The notes under the pieces: generated by a model
Told to the model about the DNA's origin: nothing
Databases searched by the model: none
Seen by the model: only the letters and a program-made list of their open reading frames with translations
Part shown: one piece after another, positions 46,874 to 57,350 of the stretch
Layout of the letters: each line of letters opens with the position of its first letter
Position numbering within the stretch: the first letter of the stretch is position 1
NCBI GenBank assembly: GCA_032358165.1
Contig: JAALGY010000043.1
Span: 1,612,001 to 1,676,000, forward strand
Direction of reading: 5' to 3'
DNA: 64,000 nucleotides
From: Diplosphaera chodatii
Lineage: Eukaryota; Chlorophyta; Trebouxiophyceae; Prasiolales; Stichococcaceae
Translations under genes and position numbers: made by a program

Positions 46874-48639
46874 ATGCAGGCCGTGGCTATGCTGGCGGCA
46901 GCGGCAAAGCGGAAAGGTGGCCGCTTCCTAAATAAACCTCGCACTCCTGCGCGCGGCCTCACGTCTGCGGAGGGCACGGAGCTGCGGAAGGACGTGGAGG
47001 ACGTGGCTGCGCCCCGCCCCGCAAGCTGCCCAAGTATCTCGAGGTTGGTGCACACTGCTGCGTCCTCCTGCTGACCTGCTTGTTGCGCGGTCCCGTCTGT
47101 GTGCAGTGCCCCCAGAGCCAGCCAGCCAGCCAGCCAGCCGGCACTGCCTCGCCTCACCGTTTGTATCGCGGCTTGCTTGCACATCCGCAGCTCAAGAGGT
47201 CGTGCCAGACCTGGTCCTGCCGCTGCTGCTGCTGCAGACGCACCCCGCCAAGGGCATGGTGCACGCGCTGCTGTGCACCATCTACGCGGAGGAAACCAGG
47301 GCGGCTGGCATCATCCAGTACCGGAGCCTGCGCAACCCTCATGCATTCTTCACAATGGCGTGGCGGGTCAAGAAGTCCTTCTGCCGCTCGTCCTGCAGCC
47401 GTGCGGGCAGCCTGGCAGCGCTGCAGAAGTGGCAGATGATCGATGTGCACCTGCGCAGCGGCGAGCCCGAGGACGTCCTGCCCCCGCTGCCGCTCGTCCG
47501 CCGCCCCGTGGTGAGCAGCTGCAGTACTGCATCTCGACCTGGTGGTGTGTCTTCAAGGTCCAGACCCTGCTTCAAGCCGATGCCGCCTCCTGCTGTACGA
47601 CAGCCCATCACCAGAGGTGCATCTGCCAGTGTGCAATGTGCAGTGCATCTTTCTTCTGCAGCCAGGTGTCGAGGCCCTGTGCTGCCTGCTGCGTTGCTGG
47701 CCTTGCATCAGCAGAACGAGCAATGCACTGATGTGCAACGTCACCCCGGAACAGGGCGCTGCAGCCGTCCTTCGGCGCGGCGCCCATGCTGCTGGTGGGT
47801 GACGAGGCGGATCAGGGGGCAGCCGGGGAGCAGGGGCCGGCAGTGCCGCGGGAAGAGGAGCAACAGGCACAGGGCGAGCACTACCTAAATGCAGGGGAGC
47901 CAGAGCAGCGGGTGGCTTTGGCGGCAGCGGGGGCGGCGCAGGCGCAGCCGGGCCCACCTGCCCAGCCGGCGGTGCACGGGCCAGCGGCGCAGCGAGCCAG
48001 GTGCATGCAGAGCTTAGATGCTGACCGTGGCCTTTGATCAAGCACGATACTTCCACGCCCGGGCCTATGTCAGGTGCCCCTCGCAGACCCGGTGGAGCGG
48101 TGTGATCTTCCAGGCTGATACGTTGTTCGGTATGCTGCAGTGGCGGCGCTGCAGGCAGCCAGTCTTCGATTCACGTTCCATCCAGCAGTGGCGCAGGCGG
48201 TGCCACTGACGCGGGGCACCACGGTGAGACTGATGTGCTGGTGGCTAATGACATCCTGTCTTGTGTCTTGACAAGGGCTGACTGACATGCTGGCTATGTT
48301 GTACTGCTGGATGCAGTGGTGGACACCATTGACCTGACGGCGGATGATGAGCCGATGGAGCTCACGGTCGGCCCCACGATGGAGGACGTGGCGGGAAGTG
48401 CCAGAGACAGGTGTGGCCGACAAGCTGCTTAGCATGCTTCACACCTGCTTGTATGGCCTCTCCTCGTGAATGCCAAGGCTGCTGCGCAGTCCATGCCGGT
48501 GCCTGATTGGTGCATGACGTGCAGTCTGATGCCACAAACAAAAACGAGTTGCCTGCACACATCATGCAGTGGCGGGGCCGGTGGCGGCGGTGCTGGCGGC
48601 GCCCAGGGAGCCGCCGGCAGGAAGCGTGACCGATCACCT
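46874..48639 (+). CDS. Hypothetical protein with SUMO-interaction-like motif
   Basis: Exon 1 starts MQAVAMLAAAAKRKGG with a basic patch. A second exon (about 47195-47515) encodes VVPDLVLPLLLLQTHPAKG, then a helical stretch with IYAEETRAAGIIQYRS and MAWRVKKSF. An exon from 47771 encodes a Gln/Ala-rich disordered part. A later exon (48317-48410) reads VVDTIDLTADDEPMELTVGP, a hydrophobic core beside acidic residues like a SUMO-interacting motif. The last exon gives GGAGGGGAGGAQGAAGRKRD and ends RSP. The mix of basic, disordered and SIM-like segments suggests a nuclear protein. The family is not recognised, and the exon chain between 47520 and 48316 is only partly resolved. Confidence 0.5.
47115..47139. 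repeat. (AGCC)n microsatellite
   Basis: About six perfect AGCC/CAGC tetranucleotides in an intron of the hypothetical plus-strand gene. Confidence 0.9.
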
Positions 48640-49914
48640 TGAAGCCGGGTGTGCCGACTGCTGGGCGCGCGCAGGCAGGCCCGACTGCTTGCGTACATGT
48701 GCTGCAGGGTCTGTTGGCATTGCCTCTGGCAGGCCTTGGCACTGCCTCTGGCAGGCCAGATGTGAGTGCAGATAGCAAGCAATGCACATGTGTGCAGGGG
48801 CTGGAACTGGGGCCATCCCCAGGGGCGGCAGCCCCAACCCATGAGCGCTGAAGCAGCATGCCCCCAGGCAAGGCCGCCAGTCTGCACAGCAGTTGCCCTG
48901 GACACCACCCGTGCCAAACCCTGCTCCAAGTGTGCCCTGACGTCAGCAGCTCACTGCGAGTCAACCCATGGTCTGTGCAGTGTGCCAGAGATGGGGTCGC
49001 CCCCCGGGCTTCCGCCAGGCGGCGGCTGTGGCCGCCTGCAGGCGCGCCAACAGGAGGCGGGGTCCAACCTGCACAAAGCGGGTATGCTGTCGTATGTCTG
49101 CATACCAAGGGAAAATGAGTGCGCAACAGTTGCACGAGGGTGAAGCTGCCCTTTTGACAGATGGGTCGCAGCGTGCAGGCTGGGGCCGGCGCCGCAGCAG
49201 GGTGTGAGCACAGGGGCCGCGGCCACCCCGGCCGCGCCTTTGGCGCCCAGCGGTCGGGCCGCCGCTGAAGCTCCAGCACAGCCGCAGCTGCCGGACCAGA
49301 CAGGGTACGCAGCAGCTCACCCACCTCTTCACCAGCGCACCAGTCAGCTGCAGTACTCGAGCAGCCGTGTGGCCCCGCCAGGTCCAGTAGCTGCCATGTA
49401 TGCAGGGCTGCTCGTGGACACGTGCACGTCATGTATGTGCTGTGCTGCTGGTTGCCGACAGGGTGTGCCGCTCCCATGACATGCAGGAATGACGTGACAT
49501 GAGCGATGAGGAGCTCAGCATGGACCGCTACTGTGGTAGCTGGACTGGCCGAGGAGCAAAATCTTTACGACAGCCATCACTGCGGGAGTGGTGCAACTTC
49601 GGCAATTTGCCCTCCCGACGGTCCACTTTTGTCGGGTTTTTTTCCCCGCTCACAGCGACGGCTGGTCCTGGGTTGTTTGCCTGATTGATGCACACAAGCC
49701 CGCCCACACAGGCCAACATGCCATGCATGCTGCAGACAACCCCTATGACAACACCACGCCGGAACCGTGTGCATACCATATATGGTATGCCATATAGGGT
49801 ATATACCCACCGCTCGGATGGCTGTGCAATGCTGTGCAATTAATGCTGATAGGGCGGACCCGCTGCGCGGTGACGAAGTTGGGTTCGTACCACTGCCCCG
49901 GTCACATATGGACC
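48640..49914. other. Intergenic, no gene supported
   Basis: Several overlapping frames of 60-120 codons occur on both strands because the sequence is GC-rich. None has a recognisable motif or a splice partner in phase. Confidence 0.35.
48714..48757. repeat. Two tandem copies of a 22-bp unit
   Basis: Two direct copies starting TTGGCA and ending CTCTGGCAGGCC, differing at one base. They lie just downstream of the hypothetical gene. Confidence 0.9.
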
Positions 49915-50142
49915 TCAAACCTGTCCAGAACAGCCCGAAACAAGGTTTGGATATCGGAGGACCATATTGCCATAGTCTTTGGGCACTATATAAGGGATGT
50001 GCAGGGCCGTGAGGCTGGTGCGCTGAGCAATACCACTCATAGCCTGCTGCGTCATGAAGGTATTGAACGGAAAGTATGACAGTTCCAGCGATGCCAGGCC
50101 TGCACCACAACAATCAAGCAAAAGAAGGCGACTATGCAGCAC
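49915..50142 (-). pseudogene. Isolated leucine-rich-repeat exon, relic of an F-box/LRR paralogue
   Basis: The translated strand reads GLASLELSYFPFNTFMTQQA followed by MSGIAQRTSLTALHI. This matches the exon near 52490-52630 of the next gene (GLQALCLEYFDCPLTSQQA then MAALSQRTSLTAMYI) in length and pattern; the DNA also shares the stretch GTGAGGCTGGTGCG. No F-box or neighbouring LRR exon was found beside it, so it looks like a leftover of a partial duplication. It could instead be a far-downstream exon of the gene at 50383-54639. Confidence 0.45.
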
Positions 50143-50382
50143 TGAAAACCAAACGGCTGAAGGGAGGACAAGGTACCCAGTGGCTCATGAAGGGTGGGTG
50201 GCTTGCTCAATGCGGCAAACTACTGATAGCAATTACATACCATTGCTTGTGGTATGCATGTGCCATGCATGCCTAAGGTGTATTGCGCAGCTCCTCTAGT
50301 AGGAAGCCGGCGGCACATGTGTGACTGATGCCGCTCGGTTCTCAAGGTCTCACAACAAGTGGATCCTATGGCTCTGGAGCAG

Positions 50383-53300
50383 CTAATGCGGCATGTCCCA
50401 TGTGCATGCCGCAGGAGCATGGCTGTCCCAGTAGGTGCGCCGCGGCCACCGCCGCAGCCGGCGCCCCGGCAAGTCACGCAGCTCGTAGCTAGCCACGGGG
50501 CTGTCGCTGTCCAGCAGCGATGCGTCGCTCGCGGCCTGACCCTGGACGCATTCACAAGTCTCTGAGATAGACAGGATCAGCGCAGACGCAACATGGCACA
50601 GGTGAATGTGCGGAGCACTCTTCCGCTTGATGCGCATCGGCAACAGCTGCAACAGGTAGGTAAAACACATGCATGCCTCCTTGTTGGGCGGATGCCGGCG
50701 GCGGCACATTCCCTATGTACATGATGGCATTCCAGATGTTGCGAAGTCTAGAGGCTCCACACAGCCTGTCCGCTGGGACGCACAAGGACGCTCACCAGCA
50801 CGAATGCTGGCGCATTCAGGACGCGCAAGCGAGGCAGGCGGGCCGCCAGCCACCCGAGCCCCAAGTTGACGGCGTCCGCTGCCCAACGTAGATTGTACAG
50901 GTTGAGCACTGTCAGCTGTGGCATTGCTGCCAACGCGCGCAGGTGCCCAATGCCAATGCCCTGATCCAGCACGCAGCAGTGAATGCTCAGATCCTGGGCA
51001 CCAAAGAAGGTCATGCAGGCGGAGCAGCCGACATCCAGCCCTTGCATCGCCTGGCTCAGAACTGTGTATGAGGAAGAGGTGTGTGCAGGCTTGGTCCAGC
51101 TCATGGAGGGGTGGACAATGCGAACAGGCCGCATCAGCCAAGCGTCAAGCAGCATGCAGAGAGCTCGGGAGGTTGAGAAGCAATGAGGATAACAAAGTTG
51201 CATACATACCGGATGTGCGCCGTGACGACTGATGGGATAATGTCCGTATTCGTTGAGGTCCAGCCATGTGAGCTTGCAGCAAGAAGATACTGCCTGCGGC
51301 AGCACCAGCACGCACGACACACATCAGCTGAGCTGCACTTGTACTTTACAGAAGATGGAGCTCTATGAGCTTGCGAATGCATGTCACCCGCACCTGTAGC
51401 ATGCCAAGCAACTTGTCGCTCCTCACAGACCCATCCTCAATGCGGAGGCATTGTAGGTGCACCAGGCAGTGCAGGGCTGCAGACAGCGTTGCTGTGGGTC
51501 ATCGTTCATTGTAGTGATGTACATGCATCGTTTGCGCAACCTTCGAAGCCTGCACCATGGCATATGCAAGCGGCGTGAATTGACACTAACTTCGGGGTTC
51601 CTGGCTGACACACCTTCGATGATCGCCGGGAGGTGGTCCCCCTCGTGCGTGTACACATTGCGAAAGCATGTGTCAACACAGAGCTCCAGGCGGGACAGCC
51701 CCTGAATGCACGCCAGCACCGGTGCCTGCATACCGAGCTCAGCAGCAGGACTCGGGGAGCCGGGGATGTAACACACTCTATGAATGTAGCAAAGCACTCA
51801 CTGCAATCGATGTTGATGGTGCACTGATGTGCTCGATACATGGCCAGGAGCACACCGTTGCAACTGCAGGGGAAGACAGTTGCAAACGGGTGCAATGTGC
51901 CAATGATACAGTTGCCAGCTCCTGCACCCGACCAGAATGCGGTCGGCATCAAGCAGCAGTGCCTAGGGTCAGGCTGCAAACACCTTTGCACGCCCAAACT
52001 ACAGACACTCCAGCATACAGAGGGTGCCATAATTGCTGTTGTCAGGCGTGTAACAGCTGCCCTTTGAAGGCCACCTGCGCATTGCCGTCAGCCCAGAGGT
52101 CGATCTCTAGTGTGAGGTACGCCAGTCGTGGACAGTGCCTGAACATTGCGGGCGTCAGGGGACTCGCTTGGGGCATGCAGGCGCTACTCGTCACCGGTGC
52201 CTCGCTGTTATAGCCTATGGCCAGGCGCTCAAGCCGGGGCCCAAGCGCCTTGAGCATGTCGCTTGTGGCGCTGCAACATGCGTGCAGACACGGATCCGGT
52301 CAGTTGCACTGCCTTGCCACAGCGGAATACGTACGCTTGCACCATGCGAAGATGCTGCATGTGAGGAGTTTGAACACCTGGCTCCGGGGCCATGTGTACC
52401 AGGATGCATCTGCTCATGCATGAACGGCATGTCTGACAAGTGGTGAACCACAGGGTGACCATGCAATCTTACAGTCACACCTGTTATACCCCCTGGTCTC
52501 ATTCCCAGTGATGTACATGGCAGTGAGGCTGGTGCGTTGGCTCAGAGCCGCCATTGCTTGCTGCGACGTCAACGGGCAGTCGAAGTACTCAAGGCACAGC
52601 GCTTGAAGGCCTGCAGCGATGGAAGTGTCACCACAGATGATGGTCTTGTGCATCAACCTGCCTTCTTGGTGGCGGCGTACTATGGAGCCTGCAGCCAGCC
52701 AGAACCTGAGCACATTGGTACACCATGCATAGCACGCATCCATGCTGTGCAGATGCAGCAGGTGTAGTACCTGTCATTGTGACGAGCGCTGCAGCCAGGC
52801 CTTTGAAGGTGCAGACGGTGAAGGACTCTGTCAAGCTCAGATCCCGCAGGCTGTCCAGTTTCGACAGATGGCAAAGCCCTGCATGATGTGCGTGCACCGC
52901 ATCAATTTCATGTACTGTGACAGGACGTGCGTCAGGAGTGATGTGCAAAGTCTCATGTTGTGCTCTGTTGCCAGGTCCCAAAACAGGCTGTGCATGGCAT
53001 CCTGAGTAGTCGTGGGCCCTGCATATGCGGGGCCTTGCACTGCAAACCTGCATCGGTCGCCTTCTCGGCGAAGAAGATGAAGCTTAGCTCGTAGAGCTGC
53101 GGGAGCGCTCGTACCAGCGTGTCAATGTCCTCATCTCCCTCTCCGCTTGGATGATCGATGTCAGTGCTGCCCAGGGTGAGGGACGTCAGGTGGCTGCGGA
53201 ACATGTGCAGCACCGCAAGGCACCTGTTGAGTTGTGCGTCTTGTAGCGAGAAAGCGGCTGCCAGATGAGGGTTAAGCGTGCCATACCTGAGCGACAAGAT

Positions 53301-54639
53301 GAATGATGGATCGGCTGGCGGCGGAATGGCAAGGCGTTGCATCTTTGTCAGCCCAGCGACTACATCCCATCGCCCGTTATCAGCATGCATCCTCATGTGC
53401 AGGCTTGTCAAACCCGTAAGATGACACAAACCCTGCAAGCACGGTCCTCAGCTGCTGGAATGCGTTGAGAGGGTTTGAGGCTCATATGCCGCGGTACCTG
53501 TATGTGGCAGTGCACCACTGGTGGCAGCTATGCAGAGCGTACATACAAGCTGCATCGAGGTCACACCAGGCCCAGCAACCTGAATTGAGTCAAAGTCCCA
53601 GTCGTCCAAGATGGTCAACGACAGCTCTTCTAGACCAGCTAGGTGCGGCTGTAGGAAGTCGACATTGACTTCACCATCCGGTACCTGCAAGGGGCAATCA
53701 CATGCCCCTGATCGCACGGCGTATTCATGTATTGCAGCTCTGCAGCTGTGCTGGTACCTTGCAGCAGGACGCGCGACACAGCTGATTCCACAGCAGCTCG
53801 TGCAGGCATGCATGTGTACACTGCTGAAACGAGGGGTTCACATAGGCTGATGAACATGCGCTTGAGGTCAACAACATAGCACAGCAAGCGTGGTCGTGCA
53901 CACAGGCCATGCGTGCCCAGTGGCTCTGCAGCATGGAACTTGAAGAGCACCAGTCTCGCACATGTAGTGAAAGAGACGGTTGCACACACCGTGCAGGATA
54001 GACGACGCAAGCTAGAAATGCCTTGGAGCACGCTGCTCAACGAGGCATATGCATCGTGCTCTGCTGCTGCATCGTGCCGGTGCTCAGCGATGTCTAGCGA
54101 AGTCAGGCTTCCGGGAGCCTGTCACAGAGAGAGTGTTTCCTGCTCATGCTGACTGCTGCACCCTTTGCACCGCTTGATGAAGTCCTGACGTGCTACTCAC
54201 AACAACAGATGTGGCATGTCACCATCCTGCACCTGAGCAAGGTACGAGGCCAGGTCGCAGAAGGGTAGCATGGCGCTGTGGAGGTGGCGCAGCGGGAACT
54301 GGTGCTGCAGGGCCAGCTTGAAGAAGCCGGGGTGCTGCGGATGCGCACTGTGCAGTGCGGATCGTGCTGCGCGACAAAACCTGCACCAGATGATATAATG
54401 TCGGTACGACATGTGTGCACAGCACACTGCTAGGCCAGCAGTTCAGCACATGCCGCATGTTCGTGAATGCAGCATCGTACCAGGAGCATGCGGCGCACTT
54501 GCTCTGGGCGCACACACCTCGTGTCCACCAGGTGGACGCTCGCAAGGTCGTCTGGGTCTTCCAGCAGTCTGCAGATGTCCTGCAGGATCTCCGGTGGCAG
54601 TTCTCCCACGGACGTGGTCCTGGCTGCACCTGGAGCCAT
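50383..54639 (-). CDS. F-box protein with leucine-rich repeats
   Basis: The start at 54639 opens an F-box: ELPPEILQDICRLLEDPDDL then ASVHLVDTRCV. F-box proteins dock substrates to SCF ubiquitin ligases through Skp1. Downstream minus-strand exons carry irregular leucine-rich repeats: QGISSLRRLSCTVCA, LQPHLAGLEELSLTILDDWD, LTGLTSLHMRMH, HLTSLTLGSTDI, LPQLYELSFIFF, LDSLRDLSLTES, GLQALCLEYFD, CPRLAYLTLEIDL, CKLTWLDLNEYG and MPQLTVLNLYNLRWAADAV. A probable last exon ends at 50383. The individual splice sites were not all fixed, so the span and exon count are approximate. The target protein is unknown. Confidence 0.65.
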
Positions 54640-55513
54640 CCTGGTACGCGCACACGGTGTGGCCTGTTTAACGTGTTTCAGCAGGGTCGTGTCTACTCAG
54701 CAGTGAGATGGTGCGATACCAGGCAACGTCCGTGCGCCGGCGACGATAAGCACAGAGGTCTGTCAGCTGCAATCTATATGTCAGCAGGCAACAGATAATA
54801 ATCTGGCGGCAATCTCGAGGCAGGGCACGTCTTGGACGCCTCAAGCACCCTTGAAAGTTGAAAGTACAACGCAAAGCGCCTCGATTAGGAGGCTGCCAGC
54901 GTAAACAATTGGCGTTCGCAAGGCGAAGCGCGAGTTTGACCCTCTTCTGGGCGGCCAGTGGATGGAAAGGCAAGGAGGGAGCAGTTGAGCAAATGCCATG
55001 AATAATGGCAATCTGCGCATTTGTCTGCTGATCAGCCAGGTCCGAGGTAACCCCGCACCCCGCAAAACACAAGCTCGAGCCCGCAATGCATGCAGCGCGC
55101 CAGTATGTGACACGTAACAGACGTTTGGGGCCTGCGCCGGTGTGTCAATGAAGAATTCAAAGCCTCTACGGCTTCCGGCTTCGGGCTCAGGTGCGACATC
55201 CAACGCCGAATCTGAGCATCGCATACTGCGGTTTGCAGATCGATTGGCCCCCGTCGGTTCTTAAAAGCCGACCAGATTTCTGAAAGGGGCTTTGGAATGG
55301 AAATCGACGTCGGCCCGGCCAACTAGTGATGACATTCACAAATCGACGTAACTGGCCCGTCGCCATGCGATGTTGACAACAACAATGCAGAAGATGGGCG
55401 AGGCTATCTCAGGCCACAAGCTGGCAGCGCTGACGGCCGGACCGGCACTATCAGCCCTGAAACATCCGGCCCCAAAAGGGATGCCAAACTAGAAAAGAAT
55501 CCAAACCCTAATT
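54640..55513. other. Intergenic, upstream of the F-box gene
   Basis: No gene supported. The longest minus-strand frame (about 55032-55322) begins with TTG rather than ATG and has no recognisable content. Confidence 0.4.
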
Positions 55514-55640
55514 TTGCAGTTCTGGGAATCGAACCCAGGTTACGAGATGATCTCTCCCCCGTTAGGTGATCGAGAGCTCGTCGAGAGCTAACTCGATTAG
55601 GGCTCAGAGTCTCGTGTGATTACCCCTACACTAAACCGCA
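55514..55640 (-). tRNA. trnQ-CUG: tRNA-Gln(CUG) with a 55-nt intron
   Basis: Reading the minus strand from 55640, the acceptor stem TGCGGTT pairs with AACTGCA (one G-T). The D-arm is GTGT...CAC. The anticodon stem CGAGA pairs fully with TCTCG, the loop is CTCTGA plus one base, giving anticodon CTG. The T-arm is CTGGG-TTCGATT-CCCAG. A 55-nt insert sits between positions 37 and 38, the standard place for nuclear tRNA introns removed by the tRNA splicing endonuclease. The mature tRNA would be 72 nt before CCA addition. A T-rich stretch (TTCTTTTC) that can stop Pol III follows about 15 bases downstream. Confidence 0.92.
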
Positions 55641-56825
55641 GGTTTGCTTGTGTTGTGTTTGTGATGGTCGTTGTTGCAGTATATGAACGCAAACCAACAA
55701 ATTCTACAATATTCCACGGCGCGCCTGTCCCGCAGTGGCAGATGCCGTGGTGGTAGCGGCGGCACCGGCGGTGACACCTGTGCTGGCTCCGGTGGAGTCC
55801 TTGTGCCCTTGGGTTGCAGTCGGGCTCCCTGGCATGACCACTGCGAGGGTTGCTGGTCGACCTCTCAATGCCCCAAGCTGCAGCTGTGCCACGTGCTGAG
55901 CGGATGCTGTGCTTGATTGGCTTATGCTATCCAACCTCAACAGACAACAGACCACCGTACATGAAGTCCCGTCACACTGGCATACAGAAGCCACTTGCCC
56001 CAGGCTGCTGCTGGTCACATGCATGGCCCGACGCCGTGCCAGGGAGTGCACAGCCAGCACTTATCATGATAGCTGTGTACGGCGCCTTGCGTTGCAGGTC
56101 CGTTTCACATCGTGGTGATGCACGCCTTTGGCGCCGTGAGCCGATGGCGCACAGTCCGTCTGTGCAGGCCCCCCCAGAACCGAACCCAGGTTACGAGATG
56201 AACTCTCCCCCGTTAGGTGATCGAGAGCTCGTCGAGAGCTAACTCGATTAGGGCTCAGAGTCTCGTGTGATTACCCCTACACTAAACCGCAGGTTTGCTT
56301 GTGTTGTGTTTGCGATGGTCGTTGTTGCAGTATATGAACGCAAACCAACAAATTCTACAATATTCCACGGCGCGCCTGTCCCGCAGTGGCAGATGCCGTG
56401 GTGGTAGCGGCGGCACCGGCGGTGACACCTGTGCTGGCTCCGGTGGAGTCCTTGTGCCCTTGGGTTGCAGTCGGGCTCCCTGGCATGACCACTGCGAGGG
56501 TTGCTGGTCGACCTCTCAATGCCCCAAGCTGCAGCTGTGCCACGTGCTGAGCGGATGCTGTGCTTGATTGGCTTATGCTATCCAACCTCAATAGACAACA
56601 GACCACCGTACATGAAGTCCCGTCACACTGGCATACAGAAGCCACTTGCCCCAGGCTGCTGCTGGTCACATGCATGGCCCGACGCCGTGCCAGGGAGTGC
56701 ACAGCCAGCACTTATCATGATAGCTGTGTACGGCGCCTTGCGTTGCAGGTCCGTTTCACATCGTGGTGATGCACGCCTTTGGCGCCGTGAGCCGATGGCG
56801 CACAGTCCGTCTGTGCAGGCCCCCC
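55530..56825. repeat. Direct tandem duplication, 645-bp copies with 651-bp period
   Basis: Bases 55530-56174 recur at 56181-56825 with only about three substitutions (for example 55551/56202), so the duplication is recent. The left edge lies inside the T-loop of the tRNA-Gln gene, so each copy carries most of that tRNA plus about 535 bases upstream of it. The duplicated flank encodes no recognisable protein. Confidence 0.95.
56181..56291 (-). pseudogene. Truncated tRNA-Gln copy
   Basis: The second copy of the duplication keeps the 5' half, anticodon arm, intron and T-stem 5' strand. It stops at the breakpoint: beyond the T-loop the sequence runs into CTGGGGGGG, so neither the T-stem nor the acceptor stem can close. 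The B-box also changes from GGTTCGATTCC to GGTTCGGTTCT. It is very unlikely to give a functional tRNA. Confidence 0.85.
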
Positions 56826-57350
56826 GCCTGCAACATCGAGAAAGGATGGTCACAGCCATGTGAGTATTTCGCACTCGAGGATGCGTGCCCTGCACACGAC
56901 ATGCTCAGCGGCAGAGCTGCCGCACCGGACCACCAGCAGCTGTGATCTGTTGTGCCCAGTTATGTGACAGAGCGCACCTGCAGGTGGCAGGAGTGATGCT
57001 TGCAGACAGACGCCTCTCCATCGATCCTCCGCGCTTCCAATGATGGTCATCTCAGAAAGGTGTCAGCGGCCATGGTCACCGTTGCCAGTGCGCAGCTGCA
57101 CCAGCAGGCGGTGCCGTCAGTGGCCAACCCAATATCGTGCAGCTCAACAGCTGAGCATGTGTGGTCACCGTGGCAGGCGGTACATGGCTCACACTGCATG
57201 CACGTGTCGGGAACTTGGCCTGCACCGGGCGGCGCACCGTCAGTGGCGCGGGCGCGGCGCGGGTAGCGTGCAACCTGGCCCTTGTGCCGGAAGGCATTCG
57301 GTCCCGGCAGCGGGTCCTGCGACATCAACCCTGGATGTGAGCTCAGTGGC
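56826..57350. other. Intergenic, no gene seen
   Basis: Between the duplication and the CDK8 stop codon; no feature supported. Confidence 0.4.

Noticed and set aside
48858..49479. Several GC-rich plus- and minus-strand frames downstream of the SIM-like gene
   Set aside because: All frames are open because of composition. No motif, no coherent splice chain and no start context.
55030..55322. A 96-codon minus-strand frame upstream of the F-box gene
   Set aside because: It begins with TTG, lacks any family resemblance and has no splice partner.
55704..56711. Identical 118-codon minus-strand frames in both copies of the tandem duplication
   Set aside because: The identity comes from the recent DNA duplication, not from selection. 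The product has no recognisable features.
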